In this document: positions 13,698 to 26,150 of the stretch, piece after piece
Numbering within the stretch: the stretch's first letter is position 1
Layout: every line of letters begins with the position of its first letter
From: Nomia melanderi
Taxonomy: Eukaryota > Arthropoda > Insecta > Hymenoptera > Halictidae
NCBI RefSeq assembly: GCF_051020985.1
Contig: NC_135009.1
Span: 12,532,606-12,596,605 of the forward strand
Direction: 5' to 3'
Length of the DNA stretch: 64,000 bases
Program-made: the position numbers and the translations under genes
The notes under the pieces: model-generated
What the model saw: the letters and a program-made list of their open reading frames with translations, nothing else
What the model was told of the DNA's origin: nothing
Databases searched by the model: none

Positions 13698-16600
13698 TTC
13701 GCGACGTAGACGGGGCGCGAGCCGAGGTAACAAAGTTCGTAATTGGCCGAGATCGCGCCACCGCCATCGCTCGCGTGCCTTTTCCCTTTCAATCGATGGA
13801 AAACGCTCGGCGACCACGATGTTACGAATCGTTTTGCGCTGGATGAGAAGGCAGGGGAACGCGAGAGGCTGAAAACGACGGGGTAAGATTTTTTTTCGCG
13901 AGGACGATCATCGCGAAAGCACGGCGGACGCGATTATTCCTAATGAAAGATCGCCGCTTGCCACGGCATTAATTCTCGCGGGGATGCGCGAGGAATGTTG
14001 ATTTGACAGGCGATCCAAGACGAATCGCTCGAAAATGATCGGACGAACGCGAGACCGACGGGCGGAAAGACGGACGGACGGAAGGAAGGATGGACGAAAT
14101 CGGGGGACTGATCAGCGGCGATCACGCAGCCAGCCTCGCTTAATGAAGGTAATTAAGTTTTTCTGCATCTCGAAGTCACCCGGTCGCCCCGCGCGGTTGA
14201 TGAATGCTCCGGGCCCGATCCGCAACACGTAAGCGGTAGCGTGCAAACGGCGAGGGCCGACGGTAAAGGGGGGGAGGGGTACGGGTAGGGCCAAATAGAC
14301 CGAGAAGACGAATGAAAAATTAGCTGTTCGGGAGCAAGGCTTTTTGCGGGCGACCCTTCGTCACTCCCGGGCGATTTTATTCCCGCCCGAGGTGCGTATC
14401 CCGCGTCGATGCACTCGTTACTCCCTGTAACGAAACGCGGCCGCCTCTAATCCGATAAATTACGCTTTACGTCCGGCCTCTGACGACTCGAACGCGACAA
14501 CGCGATTGCTGGTTTAGCCCGTCTTGATTCTGCGCTTGGGGAATGACTCGGTTTTTGTCCCGATGGTCGGGTGAATCGTTAGATTTCGATGTGATTAGAG
14601 CTACTTTGGTATACCATTCCCACGTTGCGATTACTGAAACTACTGTTACCGTAGAATATAATAATTTCATACATCAGGACCGGTTTGCTTTTCCGAATGT
14701 TCCCCAATGAACGACCACAGTAGCTGAATTAAACGCAAGTTGTACAACTAAGAATGCTGCGTAGTGCAAAGAATCAATGCTCAAATTGTAATAGCAACGT
14801 AGCATCCTCGCCGAGGAAACAATCCATTCCACGATCCACGATTTTTCCCAACATAGCTGCATCATCATCCCGCGAACCTCTGCGTCGTATTCCTCGAATC
14901 GTGGGTGCCGAATTAGAAAGTTCCATTTCGCGTAGAATTTCCGCTGGACGAGCGTCGGTCGGATCGATCGCGGAGAGCGCCCGCAGTCGTGCACCCGCGA
15001 GATCTCAATTTACCGCGGGTCCATCGAGTTCCCCGGTCGAAAAGATTAAAACGATTACCGAGATTGAGGAACGAGGGATTCGCTAACCGGTGGTAGCAAG
15101 AAAGGGGGAGGGAGGCAGAGGCAGAAACGATCGGGCACGGAGCGGGCAGCTGGAATTCTCGTTAGCCGATTACGTCATTAGCGAGAACCACACGGGGTAA
15201 CGAGAGAAAAAGATGCGCCGCCCCGCTACCGCCTCTCGCTCCCGCGCGAGCGCACTTTCTGTATTTATTTGAATGCGCGGCATTCTTTCGCGGGCCCGCC
15301 GCCGGGAACGGATAACGCTCGTGTGTTCGCGCGGATGCGTGCCGGCACGCGGATCCTTGGTATTTTATCAATCACGCGGAGAGCCGGGAGGCCTTACCTG
15401 CCGCGGCCGGTCCGCGGCCATAGAAAACGCGCATTCATCAAAACACCGGAGCCACCGGGGCCGAAAGGATGCCGGGAAGACGCGATAGGTGTCCCGTTTG
15501 ACGCGCCGAATCTTTCGTATCGATCTCGCGCGTGGGTTTCGAAATGTTCGGTTTTGTATGTGACGCTGGACTGCGAAATGTTGAGGTGACGTAGACTCGA
15601 TAGAGTATTTCAGTAGACTATTTTTCACAGAAACTCGGAGATGAATTTTCTTGCTGACGCATCGAACGAACCGAATTTTCTTGGATATACGAGACATGAG
15701 AAAGATAGTGGAGCAATCATTAGGAAGATTCTTGACTTCTCAGTTTCTGGTTAATGAAGAATGTTTCGAGGACATGGGAGTTTTGATGAGTGTTTACGTG
15801 GCAAAGTGTTAAGGAGGCGTAGAACAAGTTAGGATTTCATGAAATCGAAATAAGGGAAATAAGGAGAATAGAGAAATTAGAAGATACTGAAGAATCATCA
15901 AGAGAAGAGATCGAAGGATTGGAAACAGAAATAGAATGCAACCCAAATTTCATCTGCTACCGTGTCGATGAAGGGGAGAACATTTCCTTGAGTTTGATTT
16001 TGGACAGTTCAAAGTCAGATCGAGTGGAAGCCAATCGTTCGAATCTTTTTTCCCGCGTCTTCGAATCGAAGTGTAATAATCAAAGATAGGGGTTGATCGA
16101 AGATACAATCCGTTCGTCGAGTACCTGTACCGTCGACCGGCGAGCGTTTCGTAGGATATCGTCGCGCGGACGAGAGAGGAAGCGGTGAAGCCCGATCTCG
16201 GCCGGGGGGATCGTAAAAATCGTGGGTATTGCCGGATCGACGAATTCATCGATGAGATCGAGCCGACGAGTCGATGAAGGGACCGGTTAAAGACGGAATG
16301 CGGTCTTGCCGCAAGAGAGACTTTGTAACCGATCAGCCAATCGGCTCTCTCACAGGTTTGCGCAATGCACCGAAGAATGGGACGCGATACATCGATACGC
16401 TTACACCGTTTGCTCTCTTTTCAGGCGCTCGTTCGCTCGTGGCCACACACCATGATTTTTAAACCACAGTGCTTTAGCAGCGGAGGACCAATTATTTGAT
16501 CGCCGACGTTACACTATGCGACTTTAACTAGACGTTTATGTTTATTAAGGCTTTCAATTGTCCTTTTAACACGTTGACTGTCAATACCTTCAAATCTCTT

Positions 16601-17130
16601 GGAAGCCATTAGTACGCGTAAGTTTAACGATGTCGAATAATGTTTAATAACTATATGCTACTAGAACATAAGAATTGTGTCGCGAAGCAATCAATAGTTC
16701 CTATCTATCTTTTCCATGCGATAAAACCTTCAAGATCCTCGCAGAAGCCGAGTTAAACGAAGATTTTTCTATTTTAAATTCTTCATCTGTATGCTTATTA
16801 CGTGCAAAACGAAAAAAACTCGAACAAAATCGATCTTGAAGAGTGAAAAAAACTTGGAATGATCAGTGCCCGTCTCAGCAGTCGATCGGGAATCGAGAGC
16901 TCCGGCCTTTCGCGCGATCACCGAAGGCTACGTCGACGCGTAATGCTCGGTGAGACGCGCGAGCAGCTATCGTCCCGAGTTTACCGTCTCCTCTCCTCGT
17001 TTCTCTTCGCCCGGCCCCGTCTCTCCGTTCGGGCCCTGGCTCGTACGGCCCTGGCCACACGTTACGGGCTTCAAACCACAGAGCCTAACGTTCCCATATG
17101 TATCATATGTTCTGTCCTACCGTACACCGT

Positions 17131-17159
17131 CACGCGCACGCACACGCACGCACGCGTGT
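17131..17159. repeat. Alternating purine-pyrimidine tract
   Basis: Twenty-nine consecutive bases alternate strictly between pyrimidine and purine (CA, CG and TG steps). Such tracts can adopt Z-DNA under torsion. Confidence 0.6.
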
Positions 17160-18123
17160 CAATTCTCACGCACTCGTGCACGCACATCGTCCACTTAAGT
17201 CGTTTCGCTGAAAAAAATGGAGGAAAAAGGGGAGCGGAGAGGAAAAAACCGAAGAAAGGCGCTGGAATTTCCGCGCGGCGATCACGCCGCGGCTGTTCGT
17301 TGGGGAAAGAAAACGATGTCAATGGAAATCGGACTTTTCGACGGTGATTATTCGTTTCGAATTCGATCATCGCGGTCTTAGATCATTAGATAAGTGAATA
17401 TCTAGTTGAAATATACTGTACAATGAAGTATAAACGTACAAAGTTTTCTGACGCTGTTCTTCAGCAAATATACTCTTCGTTGTTACATAAAAGCGAAACT
17501 AAAGTACGGATCGTAATCTTTTAGAAATTTGCAGCGAACCAAGAATTCGTCCGTCTGTCGTAGCGTTCATTTTTCATTCCTATACTTCGGAGTCTACGGT
17601 GTTCGAATAAAAGAAGAATTTCCAAAGATCCATCTGATACCGAGAATCGAAATTACTCTTCCGCGCGGTATGAACGTCGCGCAGCGCGCGGTACGGCACG
17701 TCGTTACAGGAAACCGTGATCCGGGGACATACTTTAACTGCTACAGAACTGGCTGCGGTCGCTGCGGCGTTATATTCGTTTACTTTACGTTAATCATGGC
17801 GTTTTATGGTAATCCAATCCCGCCTTTCCCGCGCGTCTGCGTCTCTCCCCACCGGATTAGTTCACAGTGTTTCGTTCTGCAATCGATCCCGCCGTCGTCG
17901 ATACGATTCCCCGGGCGCAACGGAGGATCGTGCACGCCGATCGGTAATCCGATCGATCGTTGAATCGATCGACGTTGGATCGATCGGTTGTCGTAGCTGC
18001 CCCCGGCCGGTCGGCCGGTCTGCGCTCGCTCGGCTCGTCGATCAAGCCCTGTCCCCTTGTAAGGAGAGCCGATTTGTCCGTTAATAATCCGTCGTCGTTG
18101 CTGCTTAATTAATGCCTCTCGTA

Positions 18124-18148
18124 ATTAGCCTCTCTAGGAGAAGCTAAT
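18124..18148. repeat. 25-bp imperfect dyad with ATTAGC ends
   Basis: Twelve-base arms around a central base, with ATTAGC at one end and its complement GCTAAT at the other. It follows a TTAATTAAT site at 18105-18113. It may be a dimeric homeodomain-type site or a small hairpin. Confidence 0.4.
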
Positions 18149-21100
18149 CCGCGCGGTCTTCTTTTTTATCAATAAACGTATCTCGCGACGATTAACCGGT
18201 TCCCCGCACTTCCTGCGATCCGGCGATCCCGCCGTTTAGCGTCTCTTTGATCATCGGTTGTCGGACGTTCGCGATATTCGCGTTGCAACGGTGATCGGCG
18301 GCTAGAGCCGCGTTCGGCGAGGATTGTCCCAGGTTCCGCCGATCGTTCGCGAGCGTCGCGGGAATTCTCCGTCGCACGAGACGCATCAAGAGCCGGATCT
18401 CCATTACGAATAATCACTTCTGACAGTATCGCGGCGGACAAAAGTCATTGCTCCTCGAAGGACTGGCCGAAGAGGTTTTCTTGAATATTTTTCGACACAT
18501 AATACTCTGGGCGGTTAGCTCCGTGCTCGCTCCATCAACTTCGATCAAATCGTACGAGCGGGACGGAGAGACAGAGAGGTCTCGGGGGACTCGATAATAA
18601 GCTTAGACATCATCTCCGCGGACGGAGTGGGGAGGGAGCGGAGCGCGTTCGAAAGAAAAGGGGCAGAGAGAGAGAAAGGGAATGTTTGCGGTCGGCTCGC
18701 ATTAAAATGTTTACGATATCATTCCCGGGAACCACCGCGTGCACCGTACGCCCGTGAATCGCCCGGCGAAATGCACGATCGCCTCGCAGAAGTGGGATTT
18801 CACGATACTTTCCTGGCAGGAACATCGTCGAAGCGTTTTACGAGCAACGAACGCCGCGACGGTCTTCGGACGTCGAACGGAGGATCGTTTTCGGAACGGT
18901 TTCTGACCTACAGCGTAAAAGGGGCGTTTGGTTTTTCACGCGGAACGCTCCGGGACGAGACTGCCCGGCGACAATGAAGAAACGCCGATGGAGCAGGACA
19001 AAGGAGCTGTAACGGAGAAGGAGGAAGCCAACGATATTTTTGTGGTGGCGCGAAGTTAAGGCCGCGGCCGCAGAGCAAACGTCGGTCGGCCGCAATCTTT
19101 GGTCAATTTCCGAGCAAGAGGCAAGCAATCTTGCTGTGCAAACAAAAAGGTGGCCACTGTGGGGTTATCTTTCGGAAGGGGGAGGGAAAAAAGGAAGGAA
19201 ACGAGAGGAACGAGAAGAGAATCGGGATAGAGGGAACGTTGATCGACCCCTTTGTCGGTGGCCCTTCGCCCGTAGACGTTCCAGTGGCAATTGCATCGAT
19301 AATTTCGCTTCGTTTCTCGACTACCGACCCTCGGCTCCTTGTAAATTATAAAATCAATATCCTAGGATGCGCGCAACCTCTCTTCCTCATCCGATTTTTC
19401 GAGGAGCTCCGCGGACCGTTCTGTCAATACCGCTACGCGGAAGCCTCGATCCTCAATCATCGATGATAATGCGAATGAATGTTACCGTGAGAACCGGCAG
19501 CGGGAGGGATAGCACGGTAGGACCTCGATTATCCGACTTAACTGGAAGACTGAATAAGTAAATGGAATTACAAAGAGACAACCGTGATTATGGTTAATGC
19601 AGATCGAAAGGATCCAACTGATTTCTCGAGAAACGATTGAACAAATCGATTCAGTAATATACAGGGTAAGATGTAAGTGACTCGTGATCTTGATAAACGC
19701 ACTCTCGTCATTTCTGTAAGAAGGTACAGAACCCTCGATCGGAGTGCCCGATGATTTCAGTGTTAATCGAGCCTCCGTCGTACTTGTCCCGTCTTTATCG
19801 CGTGATTACGCGTTCACGGACAATCGGGTTGTCCGACGCGGGTAAATTACTGGCGGCCCTCAGCCCGGCAATCAGTTTTCCATCACGACTCTATTACCGG
19901 GAACGATCTAATTAATGCCTCGGAATTTTTCTTATCGAAAGCGGATGATTCTGCGAGAGTCCGGGGTTAAGACATCGGTCGATCGATCTTTCCGTGCGCC
20001 GGTGGAAACAAATGAGCTCCGGACAGCCGAGGCACGGAGCGGCCCTTTTGAGGCCCTTTGATGCCCGGCAGCTCTCGGGTCAGCCACCACGCCACCATTC
20101 ACGGTAGCCGTTCGGTCCTCCCTCTGACCCTCGACACTTTTCTTATTTTTCTTTCACCCTCGCTCCCCTTTTTTCCCTCACCTTCCCGCACCGACCGTCG
20201 ACCGACTCTACTCGAATACCGTAATGAGCCTAGCGGAATGGACAATGGTCCCGGTACGTCCGGAGAGCGGACGGGTTAATAACGATCCGCAGAGATCATT
20301 AGAAAGAACTGCCTTTTCCAGGGGAATCGATCGAATTATCTTTCCTTCGGCTAATCGATCTTGGAAAAACTGATCGGTATAGTTGAGGGTACAGAACAAG
20401 ATAAATGATAATTAGCGTACCAGTCCGCGTCGCCTCGATCTTTCCAGGATTTATTGTAGCTCTTCAGAGAATGTTCTACGGTGACTTCCTTTTTCAGAGA
20501 TTTTCTACGTATGACAGTTAATCTACCAACGAGCGCACTGTTGAAAATTAATCTTCTACGAGAGTCAATAGAACAAAAGAGGCCGGCACGTTATGCATCG
20601 CGTTTTCAATTTAGCAGAGACACGATTTCCCGACGAAAGCGCCGCAAATGAACGGTTACCTCGGCGCTCGGTCTATCCGAGGGTTAATTCCTCGGCCGGA
20701 TCGAATAAACAGGCAATCACCTGCTCGATCGGATCCATGTATAATATATGTGTTGTCTGAAGAACAATGGGGGAGAACCTGCTACGCGCAACTCCCATTT
20801 AACTAACCAGTGCCTGAAAAGATTGCACGGTTCAGCTTCTAGTCAAAGCGGCGCAATTAAAATGAGAATCGCGGCTCAATGGTGTCGCAAACAAAAGAGG
20901 GGGGACCGGCAAATTGCAACAGTGGCCTTTGCCACGGGGTCCATTGTCGATGGTAATATTGATTAATTACAATGCGCGGAGTGCCGGCTTGTCAGCCAGA
21001 CAGACACCTTCGGCCGATCCTCCGCGATCATCAAGCCTTCCATTAGTAACAAAGAAAGCGTACCGTGTACGTACGAGTTGCGATCGTTGCGTCGAACTTT

Positions 21101-22013
21101 ATCTCTGGCGGATAGAAGAACGATCGCGAAAACCTCCGGCGTTTTGAAGGAAACTTGTAGATTAACTACCGTGATGACATTTAAATATAGAAATCGATAT
21201 TTTGAACAAGTCTTCACTCTTAACGAAAATATCGAACTCCCTCAGTTTCCAATATATTCATGGAAAACTGAAATTTCTCGCTTTCACCGCTTTCATGGTA
21301 CACCTATGCGTTTACTTTATAGCTTCCTAAGATTCTCCCAGATTAAATTTATCGTTTTCATATGAATATCTCAGAAATGATAGGAATGCGACGGTCTTTT
21401 AACAGAAAAACCCAAAATATCGATTTCTATGATACATTTGAAACTTAGGAAAATCGGTTGGGAAACGGTTAATCTACAAGTTCACCGGCCTCGCGGTCGC
21501 AAAACATCTGTGGGCGTAACTTTTCACATTAAAACGTGAACATCGATTCCGACAGCTGATGATCATTTTTTCCGGATTAAAAGATTCCGCGCTCATTTCC
21601 CCGGCAGCTGTGAAACTCGCGCACAAAAACGGCCGGCCAACGACAGGGACCGGATTATACGGCTCGCGAGCGCGCCCTTGAGACTGCTCCGCCTCGAATC
21701 CCCTTTAAAAGCGTAATAGGAAAGTTATCGTCGACGTTACAATGGCGAGAGGGTGTCTATAATTAATAATCCTCCCAATGACTGTCGTCCGAGGCTATTC
21801 CGACGAGGCACGGGCCACACTTCCGAGCGGCAACCGTTTCGAAGCGCGAGGGGTGGAGGCTGGTTTCGAATATTATCGTGTTAAGCTCGTCGATTCCCTT
21901 TTAAACGCTTTACGATCGAATAAATAATTTATCGACCCTTCGCGAACAGCCCGTGAGCCTTGGGAACACCCCTCGAAAGGCGAAAGGTGAGAAGTCCTTT
22001 CCAAGCCGGAAGG

Positions 22014-22076
22014 GTAATTAATTAAGTTTGACTTACCGCATGAATTACAGGGGCTCGAAGTCAATTAATTAATTGT
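22014..22076. promoter_or_regulatory. Inverted pair of TAATTAATTA blocks
   Basis: TAATTAATTAAG, followed by TTTGACTT, is mirrored about 25 bp downstream by AAGTC and AATTAATTAATT, giving an inverted arrangement of two extended homeodomain blocks. Candidate regulatory element or hairpin. Confidence 0.35.
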
Positions 22077-22904
22077 AACTCGGTCCACCCTCGCGAGCGA
22101 CGGTCTAAGGGGATTTTGTCACCTTTTAAAAGCTGTTACGGAGACTCTCTCCGGACTTTCGGGGAAATAATGAATATCCCGAGGAGGGTTGCCCGTTGAT
22201 CCTGCGATCGATTCGTTGAAGGGACGGAATTCGTCATCGGCGAACATTTTTCGGTATTTTCGCGATATGAATCTTGTAGCGCGAGCATAAAAATTCGTTT
22301 TCAACAAACGAGAAGGATACGAAGATCGATAGGGAGGGAAGTCACGGCGAGAAGAGGCCGGGGGATGGGGATGGTTAGAGAATACCGGAGAATAAAAGAA
22401 ACCCGGCAAGAGTAATGCCTGGGGAAGCAGTTAAATTCGCTGCATGTGTGTCCTCAAGAGATTTCTACTCGCCCCTACGCCCTTTGTTTCTGCGTTAGGT
22501 AAGCTTTTGTTTCGGTTATACGACCGAGGACACCGCAGAGCCCCCGGCCCAATAAAACGAAAAACAGAGGACCCCCCCTTCACAATGCCGGGAATTTGCA
22601 TAATTTCGCGTAATCTCCGCCATTTTCGGTGTTCACGAATCTCTTCACCCTTCTTTTCGGAAGAAAGGGGTTAGATTAATTTACGAGGGCCGCTGCTTGC
22701 TTCGCCCGAACGTTTTCGCCGTACACTACTGCGGATTAGTATTTGGATATACAGATTGCTAGTCATGCCAAAAAATAAATGAACTCTTCGGGTAAAGCCT
22801 TGTAACGTAGTTACGACGATGTCGATTTTTTGAAGAACGTCGTCATTCTGGCAACGTCAAAGTTTCATATCTCGGGTTACAATGAAACGCGTGTTTTAAT
22901 AAAA

Positions 22905-22912
22905 TGACGTCA
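22905..22912. promoter_or_regulatory. Palindromic CRE (TGACGTCA)
   Basis: Perfect consensus for CREB/ATF-type bZIP dimers in noncoding DNA. A second full site lies at 58963. An 8-bp match can arise by chance in a window of this size. Confidence 0.3.
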
Positions 22913-25185
22913 AGCGTACAGATACCGATATACCTATGTCTGAGTGTAAAAGTCCGCCTCCTTTGTGTCTCCGACTCGATAATCGCGACACGAATAGAAA
23001 CCGAAAAGTCTGAATGTTCTCGTGATGAAGGGTTTGGACGCGCTACCAGCAAGGGATTATTATATAGCAACGGTCGAAAAGTCGAGGTCCGGGCTCGCGA
23101 TTGGCCGCGAAACGAACGGGATAGATTCGGATAAGTTTCGCGGCGTGGCAAGGGAACCGGCAGTAATGGCGAACGGAACTCGCCGGCGAGATGAATTCGA
23201 ATGATTAAGAACGATTGGATTGTAGGTGCTCGCTTCAATTATGAGCGTGGCACGCCATTCCCTCGTTATATCGCGCTACTCTCGGCTCGCAACGACCGTG
23301 GACGACGAGCGCGCCGCGCCGCGCCGTACAGCGAAGGCGCGAACTTTTAATACGTGTGAACGCTCCTTTATTAGTAGCGTGACCAATGAGCGCTGACGCT
23401 ATTAATCAAACCGTCTAACGTCGCGCCGTATACGCGGCGCATGCACACCCCACCGTTTCCTACTCCAATTATCGAGCGGACCGTAACCTTCCCGATTTCC
23501 AATTGAATCACAGAAACGTCTCGCTACTAGTTCAACGGTAGAACATCGTCGATCAACATTCGACGGCGCAGGGAATATTTCGTATCGCTGCACGAATCGA
23601 GAAACAAATTCAGCCGGGTTGTAATCTACAATCGATGATTACCGTATTAATCATTGAGGGCCGAGGGACGAAGGAAGGGGTACAATGAAGTTCCTCGAAG
23701 CATCGATGCGTCGTATCTCGCGTGTGTCGGCTCGGTCGCTTCCCTCTCGCGCGGAAAATAACGGTGAAATGATGCGAACGCTGAAACCGAGAAAGAAATC
23801 TCCTCTGCTTTACCGCTCGTTTAAGCTAGATACAGATCTCGCCTACGAATTAATTATGGAAACACTTCCGGCGCAGTGAAAGCGGAAGTAGCGTGTAAAA
23901 AGAAAGCCTAATCAGTGTATAACGTACCGACGAACAATCGTAAGTCGTATTTTTTTCCCTCCTCCACTCTTTTTACCTTTTTCGTTGGTCGTGTACACCG
24001 GCAATCTCGATCGAGCGATCGCCGGGCCGCGTTTTCTTTAATTAGAATGATTTACGGTCATCAATTACGATAAATATCAAACTGCGTGTGAGTCGCGAGA
24101 CCGGTAGCGAAATGTTTTGATATCGAACGCGTATTTATCGTTCTTGCTTGTCCTCTACGGTCGATTAGTCGATCAGTTATTCTTATGCGAACGATAAAAA
24201 TGCATTCATTCGAATTTATGTTGACTTACTAATTTCAATTAGCAAATCGATTTGTTCGATAACTTCTCCGAAATTCATCTGTCTTCTCGATGATCCTTAA
24301 AAGATGAAATCTGAAACGCGGCACGCTAATCTATCCGGTGGTCCCACTGTTAATCGAGTGTTTTCACGCGGCCCGACACCGCGTTACCGTCCGAGATGTT
24401 CTCGTATATCTCGTTTGTACCCGGCGTAATTAACGCGTCGGATTGTTCCGCGGCACGGGAACGAGAACTGGAGCGGCGGCCGCGTGTGTCGGGGCGATCG
24501 AAACGCGGCGGGGTCTCATGACTCGCGTCGATCGTATGCAAATCCAAATGCAATCTGCCGGTGCCGGTGCTCGGGCCGGTGACAACGTGTAACGGTCGAG
24601 AAACCTTAGGTGATCCGAGGCGATCGAATTTCGAAATCGACACGACTGCATCGCATAATGGCCGTGCAGTTACAGGTGTGCCCAATCGTGATCGTTACAT
24701 CTTTTATTTTCTGCGGCCCCGAGCCGATCGTGTGCCGTTCCTCGAATCGATTCGAACACTGCCGGAAGCCTTCGCGGAGTCTTCGATTCCCGAGACTTCG
24801 AGACGCGCTTTTTTTATTATTATCGTTTAACATTGTTATTACCATCTTTCACAACTGTTTCTTTCACTCGAGAATGTAACTCTTTGCGCGAGTAATGAAT
24901 TAGAACGATTAATAGAATGAAGTTTCATTCCAAGAACCGTATAAATAAAACATATATTTTTTTAAAAGTAAAATATCGCTCGCTACATACGAATAGATTC
25001 ATTTGCGTCGCTGGAAAATGATCCAGCAAAATCTCCGAATGCAAGGTGTTAAAGGCACGATAGCTCTCGATCGGAAATCGTTAGCGTTCGTCGCACTTTG
25101 TATCGGCGATGACACGGAGCGACGTTCAATTGACCATCTGTCGACATGTGTGGCGTTCGCGTGTCCGAGCGGCGAAGAAGATCGC

Positions 25186-25195
25186 GTCACGTGAC
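25186..25195. promoter_or_regulatory. CLEAR-type E-box (GTCACGTGAC)
   Basis: Perfect 10-bp palindrome containing CACGTG, the site preferred by MITF/TFE and USF bHLH-zip factors. No gene start was recognised within several kilobases. Confidence 0.3.
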
Positions 25196-26140
25196 CGGGG
25201 CAGAGCGAAAACCGCTTCTAACGGCGAAAACCGAGGATATAAGTCGGTCGATCGACGGATCCTTTCTTCAACTTCTTCTTATCCACTCGGAGGTAGGTTT
25301 CACTCGGCCGTATCGGCGATTAAGCGTTCAAAAAACTGCACGCTCGAATGAAATTAAGATACAGCTGTCCGCGTTTACTCGGCCGTTTTAATAATTTGTA
25401 CGCGAAAAAATGAGGGGGAACGATCGCGGAACGCCGCGGCGGCAGGAGCCCATTTAAATGCGTTACAAGCTGGGAAACGCAGAACCCGCCCCAAAGGCAG
25501 CGCGCGCGAGCCGTGTTCCATGGCCGGCCTGCCGGGTATCGTGTAATCTGTTTATCGTTGCCCGTACAGTTGCTTTCACGACGTCGATGCGCACCGAATT
25601 AACGTTTTATTGCCCGGCAGGTAGCTGCCGAGGATGTTCGTTACTCCGGGCGAGCCTCGCGTGCTGTTAATGCCCGGGTCCAGGATGTATAAAAGTGGAT
25701 CAATTAAGAATTCGAGGCAACAATCGCTTATCACAATTTTCTCATCCTTGAAACCGTGCCCATTCCGCATAATTATTCAAATGCCCGAAACGTGTGTGTC
25801 CGACGATCTCCCTTTCCCATGTCCCCTCAACCAGACACCCGGGGGACAGAGAGAATTACCCGAACAGGGAAGGACAAATTCATTAGACTCATCGACGATC
25901 GACGGGGAAACATCTTCCGGAACTTCTCGCGATAGAATCTTTAATGCCGTCCCGAGCGGTGGGCGCGCACTCTCTTACGGAATAATTTAACAAGCGGAAG
26001 CACCTTTAATCACGAAGTTTTTCCACCTCCCCTCCGCCTTTCTCCTCCCTTTCCAGCGAGTTCGCAATAATTTCCTTTTTCGCGCCGCCCGGCCGTTGGT
26101 TCGCGGGTCGGATAGGGAAAACGGGGAAAAAAACACATCT

Positions 26141-26150
26141 GGGGGGGGGG
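26141..26150 (+). repeat. G10 homopolymer
   Basis: Ten consecutive G residues in a locally purine-rich segment; prone to length errors in sequencing. Confidence 0.85.
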
